From NCBI GenBank assembly GCA_038521825.1, contig JBCBKL010000001.1, positions 62,001 to 126,000 on the forward strand: 64,000 bases of DNA, read 5' to 3'. The position numbers were made by a program, and so were the translations under genes. This stretch comes from JBCBKL01 sp038521825 (lineage in GTDB: Bacteria; Pseudomonadota; Alphaproteobacteria; Rhodobacterales; Rhodobacteraceae). Below, one piece after another: positions 7,973 through 16,810 of the stretch. The first letter of the stretch is position 1, and every line of letters starts with the position of its first letter. The notes under the pieces were generated by a model, which saw only the letters and a list, made by a program, of their open reading frames with translations, ran no database searches and was not told the DNA's origin.

Positions 7973-9010
7973 TCAGGCGGCGCGTTTGTCGAACAGACTG
8001 ATCGCTTCGTACGGCCGTAGTATCGGGTAGCCCAGCCCCGCATGTTCGGGCAGGCTGTTCCGGTCAACGTCACGGAAAACGCTGTGTGGCAAGAGATCCT
8101 GTTTTCTGCGGCAGCGCCCGACGAACTGGCTATCAACTTGTGCACCAGCTGTTTGCAGAACGGAATGGCGTGGCAGAACCAACTGAACATAGTCGATCAG
8201 GTTCTTGGTGCGGTCGTAGTCTGCGATGTTGCCGGTGGTCAGGTGCGAAACAGGGACCAGAACAGCCTCTTTCCCAAAGAGATACTCGACCTCGACACCC
8301 CGTATCACCACCGTCTGGTGTGGCGCGGCAATTAGGTCGCTTTCCAGACCCAGGTAGGGCGCGCGGATCTTGACGGCGCGCCAACTGCCTATGTTTGGCA
8401 TGGATTGCTGGATCCGGTGCAGAACCGGCACGCTTTGGCCATCAGCAGTCACTACAAGATCGCCACGCTTGAGGCGGCGCGCCGGTTGAAATCCGTCTGG
8501 CGTTAGGATCGGTGTTTCACCATGAAGTGTCGGAAGCGGTCCGATGGGTTCGATTGCGTCGGAGATCGCACAGGAAATCATGTTGTCGGAAAGTCGCCCA
8601 GCAGCGGAGTGGAGAAGTGCGAGGTCAAAAGGTCCATGACACATCGTCTCTTTGAAGACCACCGTCCGTCCGAGATTGTCCTGCAAAGCAATGCGCGCCC
8701 AATTCAGGTCCTTGTCCCACGCATAGCTGAACCGGATAACATTTGGAGGGTCTTGATCGGGCCACTCGATTGACGACGTATCGCTCTGCTGACCGCTTGA
8801 ACGGACTACCGCGAACGCGGCATTGGGTAGAACACGAAGTCGTAATGACGACCGGAACGGTGCCTGAAGCGAAAGCAGTGTCTCACCGTCGGCGCCCATT
8901 GTCGGCCGCGCCTCAGCGACCAGAGTGCCGCATGATAAACTCGTCTCTGCAGTCCCCTTGGCGACCCGGAAACGGCCATCGGCCGGGTTTGTGAGTGCAA
9001 TCCAAGTCAT
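7973..9010 (-). CDS. Hint-domain protein lacking the usual N-terminal cysteine
   Basis: A 345-residue protein. Residues 1-150 form an unrecognised beta-rich domain. From about 161 a Hint (hedgehog/intein-type) domain follows: HGETPILTPDGF, LKRGDLVVTADGQSVPVLHRI, APYLGLESDLIAAPHQTVVI and VEYLFGKEAVLVPVSHL. These align block by block with the neighbouring 527-residue protein. At the position of that protein's cysteine (C338) this one has threonine (about T161), so normal N-S acyl-shift self-cleavage is doubtful. No signal peptide is visible; roseobacter Hint proteins are often exported by type I systems, which is inference here. It follows the longer Hint gene after 18 bases and is probably co-transcribed with it. 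Confidence 0.8.
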   Translation of the reverse strand: MTWIALTNPADGRFRVAKGTAETSLSCGTLVAEARPTMGADGETLLSLQAPFRSSLRLRVLPNAAFAVVRSSGQQSDTSSIEWPDQDPPNVIRFSYAWDKDLNWARIALQDNLGRTVVFKETMCHGPFDLALLHSAAGRLSDNMISCAISDAIEPIGPLPTLHGETPILTPDGFQPARRLKRGDLVVTADGQSVPVLHRIQQSMPNIGSWRAVKIRAPYLGLESDLIAAPHQTVVIRGVEVEYLFGKEAVLVPVSHLTTGNIADYDRTKNLIDYVQLVLPRHSVLQTAGAQVDSQFVGRCRRKQDLLPHSVFRDVDRNSLPEHAGLGYPILRPYEAISLFDKRAA

Positions 9011-9028
9011 AGCCTCCCCCTTTTTTTG

Positions 9029-10612
9029 TTATGATGAAATGCGTGTCTGTTGGAGTAGATCCGCTTCGAACCGTCGGAGTGTCCGACGTGCGGCGCGCCC
9101 GTAACCGTGCCCAGTCCAGGGATCAATCTCAGGAAAAATTGTGCAGATTTCGTCAATGATCGCGCTTTCGAAACTCGACGTCGTCTGGGGCCCTGGTAGA
9201 AAGCTTTCCGCTGGCAGGCCCTCTGCAAAGATCACTTGATGCCGGTCGAACATAATGTGCACGTATTCGACCTGCGCACCGGGAACCGGCCGAACCCTGA
9301 GGTCGTCGATAAGCGCCTTTGCGGGTACAAGGACCTCGGGTTCACCAAACAGTAATTCGGCCAGCCCGTCCCTGATTAGAATACGGTGTTCGGGCGACAC
9401 GAGCAGTTGTCGGTGTCTACCAAAGGTGTTGGCCCTGATCCGTATCGGTGCAAAGGGCCCAGTGCCTTGCACCTTACGCCGCCCAATCCACCTTATGGCC
9501 TGAGGGCCATCATCCTGCGTCAGCACCAGATCACCAACATCCAAACTCTCGATCGGGCATTCCCCGTCCGGAGTTTTGATAAGGGTGCCGACAACGAAAC
9601 AAGGGATGGTGCTGACGTTGACGATCCCGGTATCCGTGTTGGCGCCGTTGTCGACCGTGTAAGTGAAGCTAAAGTCTTCGACATCGCCATCGCCAAAGAT
9701 TTCGATCGAAGCATCGGGGTTTAAGACGACGGTCTGACCCGACTTTAGTGTGACCATCGTGCCCGTTGTCGCCGGCACGCCGTTGATGTGGGTGATCGTC
9801 AGCGCACCGCCGCTGTTGTTGATGTCATTATTCAGAACCTCGACCTTGCCGATGTCATTCACGCCCATACTCAGGGCGTCGGTTTCGGCAACCAGATCTG
9901 TTTGCAGCGAGTCTGCCGCGATCAGAAGGGAGGAATCATACCGCGCATCAAAAACGTCGGCGACACCGATGCGGATGGAATTCAGTGATCCCGCCTCGAC
10001 TGGGATGGTCAAGGACAGCGTCAGCATCAGCCCGTCCATCTCGGTATTCACGGCGCTGGCGGCATTATCGACGTAAAGGTTGCTGTTGCTGACCGAGTTG
10101 ATGTTCCCCGGGTCGATGCCGGTATCGCCAACAGCCAGCGGCACCTGCGTTCCGTTGACCCAGACGCCGATAAAGTCCTGATAAATCGTGGTTTGAAACT
10201 CCGGATACTCTTCCGAAGCAAAGACGAATTGCATCGTCATCACATCCTGGTCCGGCACGAAATCAACGTCGAGAAACGAGGTATCCCGGGTACGAACACC
10301 CGCCGCGGCGTTAAACAGCGGGTCGTTGTTCGGGCCGCGTGTGTTGGTTGTGGTGTCGGTGCTCTGGTTTGCGTCGCCAGAACTGTTGGTGTAATCGTCG
10401 GCCCTGCCGGTCGATAGTATGACACCCGTGTCCGATGGTGTTGCGTTCGGCGCGATGCTCGACCCGTCCCGGAAAATCCCGGCCGATCTGTTGTCGCCTG
10501 TATAGGATGCGTCCACAACGACGACTCCATCGCCGAAAATGGTTTCGGCCATGTCCAGCGCAGTTGTTCCCTGCCTTACCGTCGTGATCGGAAGTTCCGA
10601 TGCCGCGACCAT
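9029..10612 (-). CDS. Choice-of-anchor L / cadherin-like / Hint-domain surface protein
   Basis: A 527-residue, strongly acidic, threonine- and asparagine-rich protein. Residues about 15-235 resemble the choice-of-anchor L domain, with FVFASEEYPEF at 129-139 and a region rich in Asp, Asn and Thr before it. Residues about 240-335 look like a small Ig/cadherin-like repeat (VLNNDINNSGGALTITHING, TFTYTVD-like ending). A Hint domain follows from C338: CFVVGTLIKTPDGECPIESL, VGDLVLTQDDG and VSPEHRILI. Such proteins are thought to be secreted and processed or anchored at the surface; this is family knowledge, not shown here. Only a weak ribosome binding site (GGGTGGG) precedes the ATG. It is the first gene of a two-gene Hint operon lying between dapD and dapE. 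Confidence 0.85.
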   Translation of the reverse strand: MVAASELPITTVRQGTTALDMAETIFGDGVVVVDASYTGDNRSAGIFRDGSSIAPNATPSDTGVILSTGRADDYTNSSGDANQSTDTTTNTRGPNNDPLFNAAAGVRTRDTSFLDVDFVPDQDVMTMQFVFASEEYPEFQTTIYQDFIGVWVNGTQVPLAVGDTGIDPGNINSVSNSNLYVDNAASAVNTEMDGLMLTLSLTIPVEAGSLNSIRIGVADVFDARYDSSLLIAADSLQTDLVAETDALSMGVNDIGKVEVLNNDINNSGGALTITHINGVPATTGTMVTLKSGQTVVLNPDASIEIFGDGDVEDFSFTYTVDNGANTDTGIVNVSTIPCFVVGTLIKTPDGECPIESLDVGDLVLTQDDGPQAIRWIGRRKVQGTGPFAPIRIRANTFGRHRQLLVSPEHRILIRDGLAELLFGEPEVLVPAKALIDDLRVRPVPGAQVEYVHIMFDRHQVIFAEGLPAESFLPGPQTTSSFESAIIDEICTIFPEIDPWTGHGYGRAARRTLRRFEADLLQQTRISS

Positions 10613-10856
10613 TACTTGCCCACCCTACCGTTTTGGCAGAACGTACGCCGTCACCCGGTTACCCAGCGACGATCAGGTCCGCATTAGGTCAACCCGGATG
10701 TGCAAGTGCGATGCTCGAATGCCTGCCTCAGGTCTTATTTTGGGGTTAACCCTAGCATAAGGACTTGATAGCTGTGAATCGGGGCTGAGCCGCGACTGCA
10801 CTTCAGCGCGCCATTTTCGCCACATGTTTCAACATCATGCGCTAGGAAAGTGAACG

Positions 10857-12002
10857 ATGAACGGTACGGATCCAGCAGAGCTTACCGCCGCGTTGATACG
10901 CTGCCCGTCCGTCACACCGGTTGATGCAGGCGCTTTGGATATTCTGCATGATCGCTTGTCTGACGCCGGGTTCGAATGCGCTTGGGCGGACCGCGCGGGC
11001 ATTCGCAACCTCTTGGCTCGCTGGGGCGAAAAAGGGCATCCGAGAACCTTTGGCTTCAACGGTCATACCGACGTTGTGCCCATCGGAAACGATGCAGACT
11101 GGTCAGCGCCGCCGTTCGCGGCAGAGACGAAAAACGGAGTGATGTATGGCCGCGGGGCCACCGATATGAAGTCGGGAGTCGCTGCCTTTGCGTGTGCAGC
11201 GATCGACTTTGTTCAGGAGGCCAAGCCCGACGGTGCTGTAGTTCTTGCCATCACCGGGGACGAAGAAGGGGTCGCGACCGATGGAACGGTTGCGCTGCTT
11301 GATCATATGGAGCGTACCGGCGAGCGGATGTCGGTCTGTTTGGTCGGGGAGCCGACTTGCCCAAACGAAATGGGCGAGATGATGAAGATCGGTCGTCGCG
11401 GCTCACTCACGGCTCGCTTCACAGTGACAGGTGTTCAGGGGCACTCGGCCTATCCGCACCGGGCAAAGAACCCGCTGCCGCCGCTTGTGCGTCTTATGGA
11501 CCAACTTGCAAGCCAAACGCTTGACGAGGGCACGGACCATTTCGATGCATCCACGCTTGCGATTGTTTCAATCGACACGGGCAACCCAGCCACGAACGTC
11601 ATCCCCGCGCAAGCGACGGCTGTCGTTAATACCCGTTTCAACGATGCGCATACGGGGGAGAGCTTGAGCCAGTGGCTGGAGCATCAAGCTGCGACAATCG
11701 CCGCCGAGTTCGAAGTCGACATCGCCGTTGGCGTTTCGATATCGGGCGAGAGTTTTTTGACGCCGCCCGGACCGCTTTCCGATCTTGTGGCCAACGCGGT
11801 CGAGGTAGAAACCGGGCGCAAGCCGGTACTCAGCACGTCGGGTGGCACTTCAGATGCGCGGTTTATCAAGGATCATTGCCCGGTGGTTGAGTTTGGCCTT
11901 GTCGGCCAATCGATGCATAAGGTGGACGAGCATGTCGAAGTCGCGCATATCCACCAGCTCAAAGCCATCTATTCGCGGATCCTCCGAGACTATTTCGCAT
12001 GA
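10857..12002 (+). CDS. dapE: Succinyl-diaminopimelate desuccinylase
   Basis: An M20-family dizinc hydrolase that releases succinate from N-succinyl-L,L-diaminopimelate, late in lysine synthesis. The 381-residue protein has the metal-binding blocks FNGHTDVVPIGN, GRGATDMKSGVAAF and ITGDEEGVATDGT, the dimerisation domain with GHSAYPHRAKNP, and the C-terminal STSGGTSDARFIKDHCPVVE. AGGAAAG precedes the ATG. Its stop overlaps the start of the GNAT gene by four bases (ATGA). With dapD it shows that this organism uses the succinylase route. Confidence 0.97.
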   Translation: MNGTDPAELTAALIRCPSVTPVDAGALDILHDRLSDAGFECAWADRAGIRNLLARWGEKGHPRTFGFNGHTDVVPIGNDADWSAPPFAAETKNGVMYGRGATDMKSGVAAFACAAIDFVQEAKPDGAVVLAITGDEEGVATDGTVALLDHMERTGERMSVCLVGEPTCPNEMGEMMKIGRRGSLTARFTVTGVQGHSAYPHRAKNPLPPLVRLMDQLASQTLDEGTDHFDASTLAIVSIDTGNPATNVIPAQATAVVNTRFNDAHTGESLSQWLEHQAATIAAEFEVDIAVGVSISGESFLTPPGPLSDLVANAVEVETGRKPVLSTSGGTSDARFIKDHCPVVEFGLVGQSMHKVDEHVEVAHIHQLKAIYSRILRDYFA

Positions 12003-12412
12003 AGATCGTCGTCACCGACAATATCGAGGCCTGTCACGCGCTTCGAAGGCGTGTCTTTATCGACGAACAGGGCGTCAGCGTTGAGGACGAGATGGATGAT
12101 CTCGACGGCGAAGCGATCCACTTCCTCGCCACCGTCGACGGTGAGCCTGTTGGTACGGCTCGCGTCCTGGTCCGCGATCAAACCGCAACGATCGGTCGGG
12201 TATGCGTAGCGAAATCGCAGAGAGGTACCGGTCTTGGTGTCGCTCTAATGACCGCGACAATCGAATGGGCGCGAGAGGCCGGGCTGTCTACCGCGAAGCT
12301 GAGTGCCCAGACCCAGGCGATCTCATTCTATGAGCGTCTCGGCTTCCGCGCGTTTGGCCCGGAATACGATGATGCCGGCATCCCGCACCGCGATATGGAG
12401 CGGCGTTTGTGA
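11999..12412 (+). CDS. GNAT family N-acetyltransferase, ElaA/YjcF-like
   Basis: A 137-residue single-domain acetyltransferase. The N-terminus RRRVFIDEQGVSVEDEMDD is typical of the ElaA/YjcF subgroup. The acetyl-CoA pyrophosphate loop is RVCVAKSQRGTGLGVALM, and the C-terminal SFYERLGFRAFG plus IPHRDMERRL match the family end. It starts inside the dapE stop and its own stop overlaps the next start, so dapE, this gene and the DUF2064 gene are translationally coupled. The substrate is unknown. Confidence 0.88.
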   Translation: MKIVVTDNIEACHALRRRVFIDEQGVSVEDEMDDLDGEAIHFLATVDGEPVGTARVLVRDQTATIGRVCVAKSQRGTGLGVALMTATIEWAREAGLSTAKLSAQTQAISFYERLGFRAFGPEYDDAGIPHRDMERRL

Positions 12413-12993
12413 AACCAACGCTGATCGTGATGGTCAAGGAGCCGCGCCCAGGCCGCGTCAAAACCCGGCTTGGCCGTGAGATCGGCATGATCGAGGCCGC
12501 GTGGTGGTACCGGCACCACATGAGCAGGTTGCTGTCGCACGTCAAGGATCCGCGCTGGCGAAGCGTTGCCGCTTTTGCGCCGGATCGGGCGAGAACCTTG
12601 CCGGGTGAAGTTCGTGATCACTGGCCCCAAGGTCGTGGCGATCTCGGGCGCCGAATGATGCGGATGCTGCGTCGTGCGGGCTCACCTTCTTTGCTGATAG
12701 GTTCGGACATCCACGGTCTAACCCACGTACACATCACACGCGCGTGGCGCACGCTTGGAAAAAACGACGCTGTGATCGGCCCTTCCCCGGATGGTGGGTT
12801 CTGGCTGTTGGGGCTAAAACATCCGCGTCGGCACCCCGTGAATTGTCTGGACGGTGCACGCTGGTCATCGCCATACGCCCTGATGGATACGGTGAAGAGG
12901 CTTGGGGGACGAACTGCCTTAACGGATATGCTGCAAGACATCGATACGGTCGAAGATTTGGCAATGACGCGCACCAAGGCCCGTGATACGTGA
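12409..12993 (+). CDS. DUF2064 / glycosyltransferase-A-like protein
   Basis: A 194-residue protein of the DUF2064 family (the TIGR04282 type, linked in some bacteria to arsenosugar synthesis). It has the nucleotide-sugar-like start VMVKEPRPGRVKTRLGREIG, the pair LLIGSDIHGL and VIGPSPDGGFWLLGL, and the late DMLQDIDTVEDL. Start is GTG at 12409, overlapping the upstream stop as GTGA. No arsenic genes are nearby, so arsenosugar synthesis is not supported by context; a general nucleotidyl- or glycosyltransferase role is the safe call. Confidence 0.82.
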   Translation: MKPTLIVMVKEPRPGRVKTRLGREIGMIEAAWWYRHHMSRLLSHVKDPRWRSVAAFAPDRARTLPGEVRDHWPQGRGDLGRRMMRMLRRAGSPSLLIGSDIHGLTHVHITRAWRTLGKNDAVIGPSPDGGFWLLGLKHPRRHPVNCLDGARWSSPYALMDTVKRLGGRTALTDMLQDIDTVEDLAMTRTKARDT

Positions 12994-12999
12994 CCGGGT

Positions 13000-15255
13000 A
13001 TGAGCCGTCTCCCGACCAAACCCGAAATTCTGGACTGGATCGCCGCCAACCCGACTCAGACGGCCAAGCGTGACATCGCAAAGGCGTTCGGGATCAAGGG
13101 GGCGGCCCGGATTGATCTGAAGCGGCTGCTGAAAGAACTTGAATCCGAAGGTCATATCGAAAAGCGCAAGCGCAGCTATCAGGATCCGGATCGACTTCCG
13201 CCGGTGAGTGTCCTGCAGGTCACGGGACCCGACCAAAGCGGTGATCTGTTTGCCCGCCCGGTCGAATGGCAGGGTGAAGGGATCGAACCGCGTGTACTCA
13301 TGCTGACCCGCGCATCCGATCCGGTCCTGGCCGAGGGCGACCGGATTCTGGCTCGACTGACACTGGTCAAGGAAGACAGCCACAATTATGAGGCCCGTCT
13401 GATCCGTCGCATTGGCACCAACCCGCGCCGGGTTCTGGGGGTCTTTCGGGCGGGAGCCGAAGGCGGGCGGATCGTACCAATCGATAAGGGTCACGACAAA
13501 GAGTGGCTCGTGCCAGCCAGTGCGACACACGGTGCTAAGGATGGCGAGTTGGTCGAGGCGGAGCAATCCGGCCCGAAGGGTCGCCTGGGTTTGCCCCGAG
13601 CCCGCGTCACCGACCGCTTGGGCGATCCGTCAGCCCCCAAGGCAGTCTCACTGATCGCGATCCACCAACACGGGATACGCGATGCCTTTCCGGACGACGT
13701 GATCGTCGAGGCCGACAGCAAGAAGCCCATTGGCCTGAAGGGGCGCGAGGATCTTGGCGAAATGCCCCTGATCACGATCGATCCGTCCGATGCCCGCGAT
13801 CATGACGACGCATGTTATGCACACGCAGATGATGATCCAGCCAATCCGGGCGGCCACGTCATCTGGGTCGCGATCGCCGATGTCGCGGCCTATGTTCAAC
13901 CCGGGTCGGCCCTGGATCGAGAGGCGCGCAAGCGCGGCAACTCTACCTATTTCCCCGACCGGGTCGTGCCGATGCTTCCAGACCGGCTTTCGGGGGATCT
14001 TTGCAGCCTGCACGAAGGCGTTCCGCGTGCCTGCATCGCGGTTCGGATGCAGATTGATGAGCGTGGCAATATGGTCAGTCACCGGTTTGTTCGCGGACTC
14101 ATGCGGTCAGTCGCATCTCTGAATTATCAGGAGGTTCAAGCGGCCATTGACGGTGAACCCAATGAGCGCACTGGACCGCTGCTCGAGCCGCTGTTGAAAC
14201 CTCTATTCGAAGCTTATCACGCGTTGACTCAGGCCCGCCACGCGCGGCAGCCTCTCGACCTTGATTTGCCAGAACGGCGGATCGTACTTGATGAGAGTGG
14301 CAAGGTCGTGTCGGTGGCCTTCAAGGATAGGCTCGACGCGCATCGCCTGATCGAAGAGTTCATGATCCTCGCGAATGTCGCGGCGGCTGAAACACTCTTG
14401 TCCAAGCGGTCACCGCTGTTGTTTCGGGTGCACGAAGAACCGGATCCGGACAAGCTTGATGCATTGCGAGAGACGGCTGCTGCTTCGGGTTTGACGCTGG
14501 CAAAGGGCCAAGTGCTAAAGACGTCTCATCTGAACCGGCTTTTGGCACAAGCTGCAGCATCAGAGGATGCCGAACTGATCAACATGGCGACGTTGCGGTC
14601 GATGACTCAAGCTTACTACAGTCCTGAGAATTTCGGGCATTTTGGCCTTGCACTCAAGAACTACGCGCACTTCACCTCGCCTATTCGGCGATACTCCGAT
14701 CTGGTTGTCCATCGCGCGCTGGTTTCGGTACATGGCTGGGCCAAAGACGGGCTGACCCAAGCTGATGTGGACGAGCTTGAACGCACCGCCGAACATATCT
14801 CGGAAACTGAACGTCGCTCGATGGTGGCCGAACGGGACACGACCGACCGGTACCTCGCAAGCTATTTAAACGAGCGCGTGGGCGCGGAATTTGAGGGGCG
14901 GATCAGCGGGATCGCGAAGTTCGGCATATTCGTCAAACTCGAGGGTACCGGTGCAGACGGCCTGGTGCCCATTCGGACGATCGGCAGTGAATATTTCCAT
15001 TTCGACCGCGAGGCCGGGACTTTGATGGGGTCTGACACCGGCCTCACACTTTCGCTCGGCCAGGCGGTGACGGTTAGGCTGACGGAAGCTGTTCCAGTGA
15101 CTGGTGGCATTGCCCTGGAGCTCCTGGAGATTGACGGAAAATCGTTACCCCGAGGGCGGCCATCTCCCGCCCGGCGAAGCCCTCGCAAGAAAGCCATTCG
15201 CGCCAAGCGCAAGGGTGACAAGACCAGGCGCAAGGTCACCCGCAGCCGACGCTAA
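13000..15255 (+). CDS. rnr: Ribonuclease R
   Basis: A processive 3'-5' exoribonuclease that degrades structured RNA. The 751-residue protein has an N-terminal winged-helix segment (about 1-60), cold-shock-type OB domains (about 70-240), the RNB catalytic domain with IDPSDARDHDDACYA near 258, RGNSTYFPDRVVPMLPDRLS and FGLALKNYAHFTSPIRRYSD, an S1 domain (GRISGIAKFGIFVKL, about 635-720) and a lysine/arginine-rich tail typical of RNase R. It begins six bases after the DUF2064 stop and probably ends the dapE operon. It converges with a GST gene; the two overlap by four bases. Confidence 0.96.
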   Translation: MSRLPTKPEILDWIAANPTQTAKRDIAKAFGIKGAARIDLKRLLKELESEGHIEKRKRSYQDPDRLPPVSVLQVTGPDQSGDLFARPVEWQGEGIEPRVLMLTRASDPVLAEGDRILARLTLVKEDSHNYEARLIRRIGTNPRRVLGVFRAGAEGGRIVPIDKGHDKEWLVPASATHGAKDGELVEAEQSGPKGRLGLPRARVTDRLGDPSAPKAVSLIAIHQHGIRDAFPDDVIVEADSKKPIGLKGREDLGEMPLITIDPSDARDHDDACYAHADDDPANPGGHVIWVAIADVAAYVQPGSALDREARKRGNSTYFPDRVVPMLPDRLSGDLCSLHEGVPRACIAVRMQIDERGNMVSHRFVRGLMRSVASLNYQEVQAAIDGEPNERTGPLLEPLLKPLFEAYHALTQARHARQPLDLDLPERRIVLDESGKVVSVAFKDRLDAHRLIEEFMILANVAAAETLLSKRSPLLFRVHEEPDPDKLDALRETAAASGLTLAKGQVLKTSHLNRLLAQAAASEDAELINMATLRSMTQAYYSPENFGHFGLALKNYAHFTSPIRRYSDLVVHRALVSVHGWAKDGLTQADVDELERTAEHISETERRSMVAERDTTDRYLASYLNERVGAEFEGRISGIAKFGIFVKLEGTGADGLVPIRTIGSEYFHFDREAGTLMGSDTGLTLSLGQAVTVRLTEAVPVTGGIALELLEIDGKSLPRGRPSPARRSPRKKAIRAKRKGDKTRRKVTRSRR

Positions 15256-15944
15256 CCCATCTGTTCGGCTACCCGGTCGGCGTACTCCGATAGGATCGTG
15301 TCATCGGCGATGCGGCGGCTGAGCGGTGTTTCAACTGGGGTCGATCGCCCGCCGCGCAACATGGCGCCAACGCTTGCATCCGCCGCGGTCGCTGTTTGTC
15401 CGAAAAGAAACGGACCTTGCCATAACCGGCTCGCGATGGCCTTGAGATCGGGTTCCAGCCGGGCAAGCTGCTGATCTGCTTTCAAGCGGCCAAGGCCCTG
15501 TGCATGCATACCCCTGACCACGTTACGGCGAATGCTGCCTGCAATGGCACCCCGGATGAGTTTTGGCATTTCGTCAAAGTAGTTATCCCGGATAACTGGC
15601 CAGACAGCGTCGTTGTCCCACCTATCGAGCAGGATATGAAAATAGATGTGTTCCTCGGCCATGCGGATAAACGCGCGCGACGTTGCCTTGTCGATATCAC
15701 TCAGACCGGCGTCGAAATCTGTGCCTTTGGCTTCGAGATACGCCCGAATGTTGTCGCTGTCGCCTATGACCTGTCCATCGACGGAGATGGCAGGCAGTTT
15801 TCCACTGGGCCATTTGCGCGGATCCTTGGTGTCTTGGCGTTGCCACTGAAAGCCAGACGCATTGAGTAAGTACATGGCTTTCACGCAAAAGGGGCTGGGT
15901 GCGGGTTCGCCAAAGGCGGGCGGATAGGTGATCAGCGTAATCAT
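15252..15944 (-). CDS. Glutathione S-transferase family protein (Tom37/metaxin-like C-terminus)
   Basis: A 230-residue two-domain GST-like protein. The thioredoxin-like N-terminus has PSPFCVKAMYLLNASGFQW and a cis-proline region GKLPAISVDGQVIGDSDNI. The C-terminal helical domain contains GQTATAADASVGAML, the family N-capping/hydrophobic-staple region. ATG at 15942-15944 has AAGGAG six bases upstream; an upstream ATG at 15989 lacks such a site. It is divergent from the WYL-domain regulator, which may control it, judging from the short shared intergenic region. Substrate unknown. Confidence 0.85.
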   Translation of the reverse strand: MITLITYPPAFGEPAPSPFCVKAMYLLNASGFQWQRQDTKDPRKWPSGKLPAISVDGQVIGDSDNIRAYLEAKGTDFDAGLSDIDKATSRAFIRMAEEHIYFHILLDRWDNDAVWPVIRDNYFDEMPKLIRGAIAGSIRRNVVRGMHAQGLGRLKADQQLARLEPDLKAIASRLWQGPFLFGQTATAADASVGAMLRGGRSTPVETPLSRRIADDTILSEYADRVAEQMG

Positions 15945-16014
15945 ATCAGGCTCCTTTACCCGGCGTTTCTTAGATCGGCCTAGTGACAAAATCTGACAGG
16001 ACGTGTGGTAGTAT

Positions 16015-16731
16015 ATGTTTATGTCCCGTACCCACCGACTCCTTCAATTGATGCAGAGCCTTCGCAGCTTCGCGCCACCGGTTACCGCTGAACGGCTTTC
16101 AAACGAGATGCATGTATCGCTGCGCACGATCTATCGCGATATCGAAACGTTGCGAGGGCTTGGGGCTGTCATCGACGGCGAAGCAGGGTTTGGATACACG
16201 CTTATTGAGGATGCGGCCCTGCCGCCCTTGGCCTTCGACGACGATGAACTGGAGGCGCTGGTTCTCGGCCTTCGGGAGGTCACGATCATAGGCGATCCAG
16301 CGCTGGCATCGGCAGCCAACTCTGCCCTTGCCAAGATCCAGGCACGGGTTCCGGCAAGTCAGGCCCAAAGGCTGAAGCACGCCGTTCTGGACGCACAGCG
16401 ATTTGCGCGCCCAACCGCTCCAACGATCGACGTCGCACGTCTGCGTCGTGCAACTAGAGAAGAATTCAGCGTCCGATTTGATTACGAGGATGCAAAGGGG
16501 CGGCAAACCCAGCGAATGGTTAAACCGCTTGGCATTGTTTACCTCGAAAACACCAGCATGCTGTCCGCGTGGTGCCACTTGCGCGAGGATTTTCGGGTGT
16601 TTCGTCTTGACCGGATGCGGGAACTCGAGGTTACCGACCTCAGCTTCAGGCCGCATCGGGTGGCCTTGTTGCGCGATCATCTCGAACGGATCCGCGCCGA
16701 GACGGAAAAATACGGCTCACACCACCACTGA
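16015..16731 (+). CDS. YafY-type transcriptional regulator (HTH_11 + WYL)
   Basis: A 238-residue DNA-binding protein. Residues about 3-60 are a winged HTH of the HTH_11 type (TAERLSNEMHVSLRTIYRDI), followed by a linker and a WYL ligand-sensing domain (about 135-230), including FDYEDAKGRQTQRMVKPLGI and AWCHLREDFRVFRLDRM. Two in-frame starts are possible, at 16015 and 16021. It is transcribed away from the GST gene over a 70-base gap. A regulator of that gene is the most economical reading. Confidence 0.87.
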   Translation: MFMSRTHRLLQLMQSLRSFAPPVTAERLSNEMHVSLRTIYRDIETLRGLGAVIDGEAGFGYTLIEDAALPPLAFDDDELEALVLGLREVTIIGDPALASAANSALAKIQARVPASQAQRLKHAVLDAQRFARPTAPTIDVARLRRATREEFSVRFDYEDAKGRQTQRMVKPLGIVYLENTSMLSAWCHLREDFRVFRLDRMRELEVTDLSFRPHRVALLRDHLERIRAETEKYGSHHH

Positions 16732-16810
16732 TTGCTAAGTTGTCTTTTGAGCTTGCCCGTTTCGAGGTATGGTACGCGAAAAGCGGGAAACGCAAAACGA
16801 GGCACAGGCG

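Noticed and set aside
10743..10760. GGGTTAACCC palindrome and TTAA-N7-ATAA, a possible CtrA site before the Hint operon
   Set aside because: One mismatch to the CtrA consensus and no second supporting site; too weak to list as a feature.
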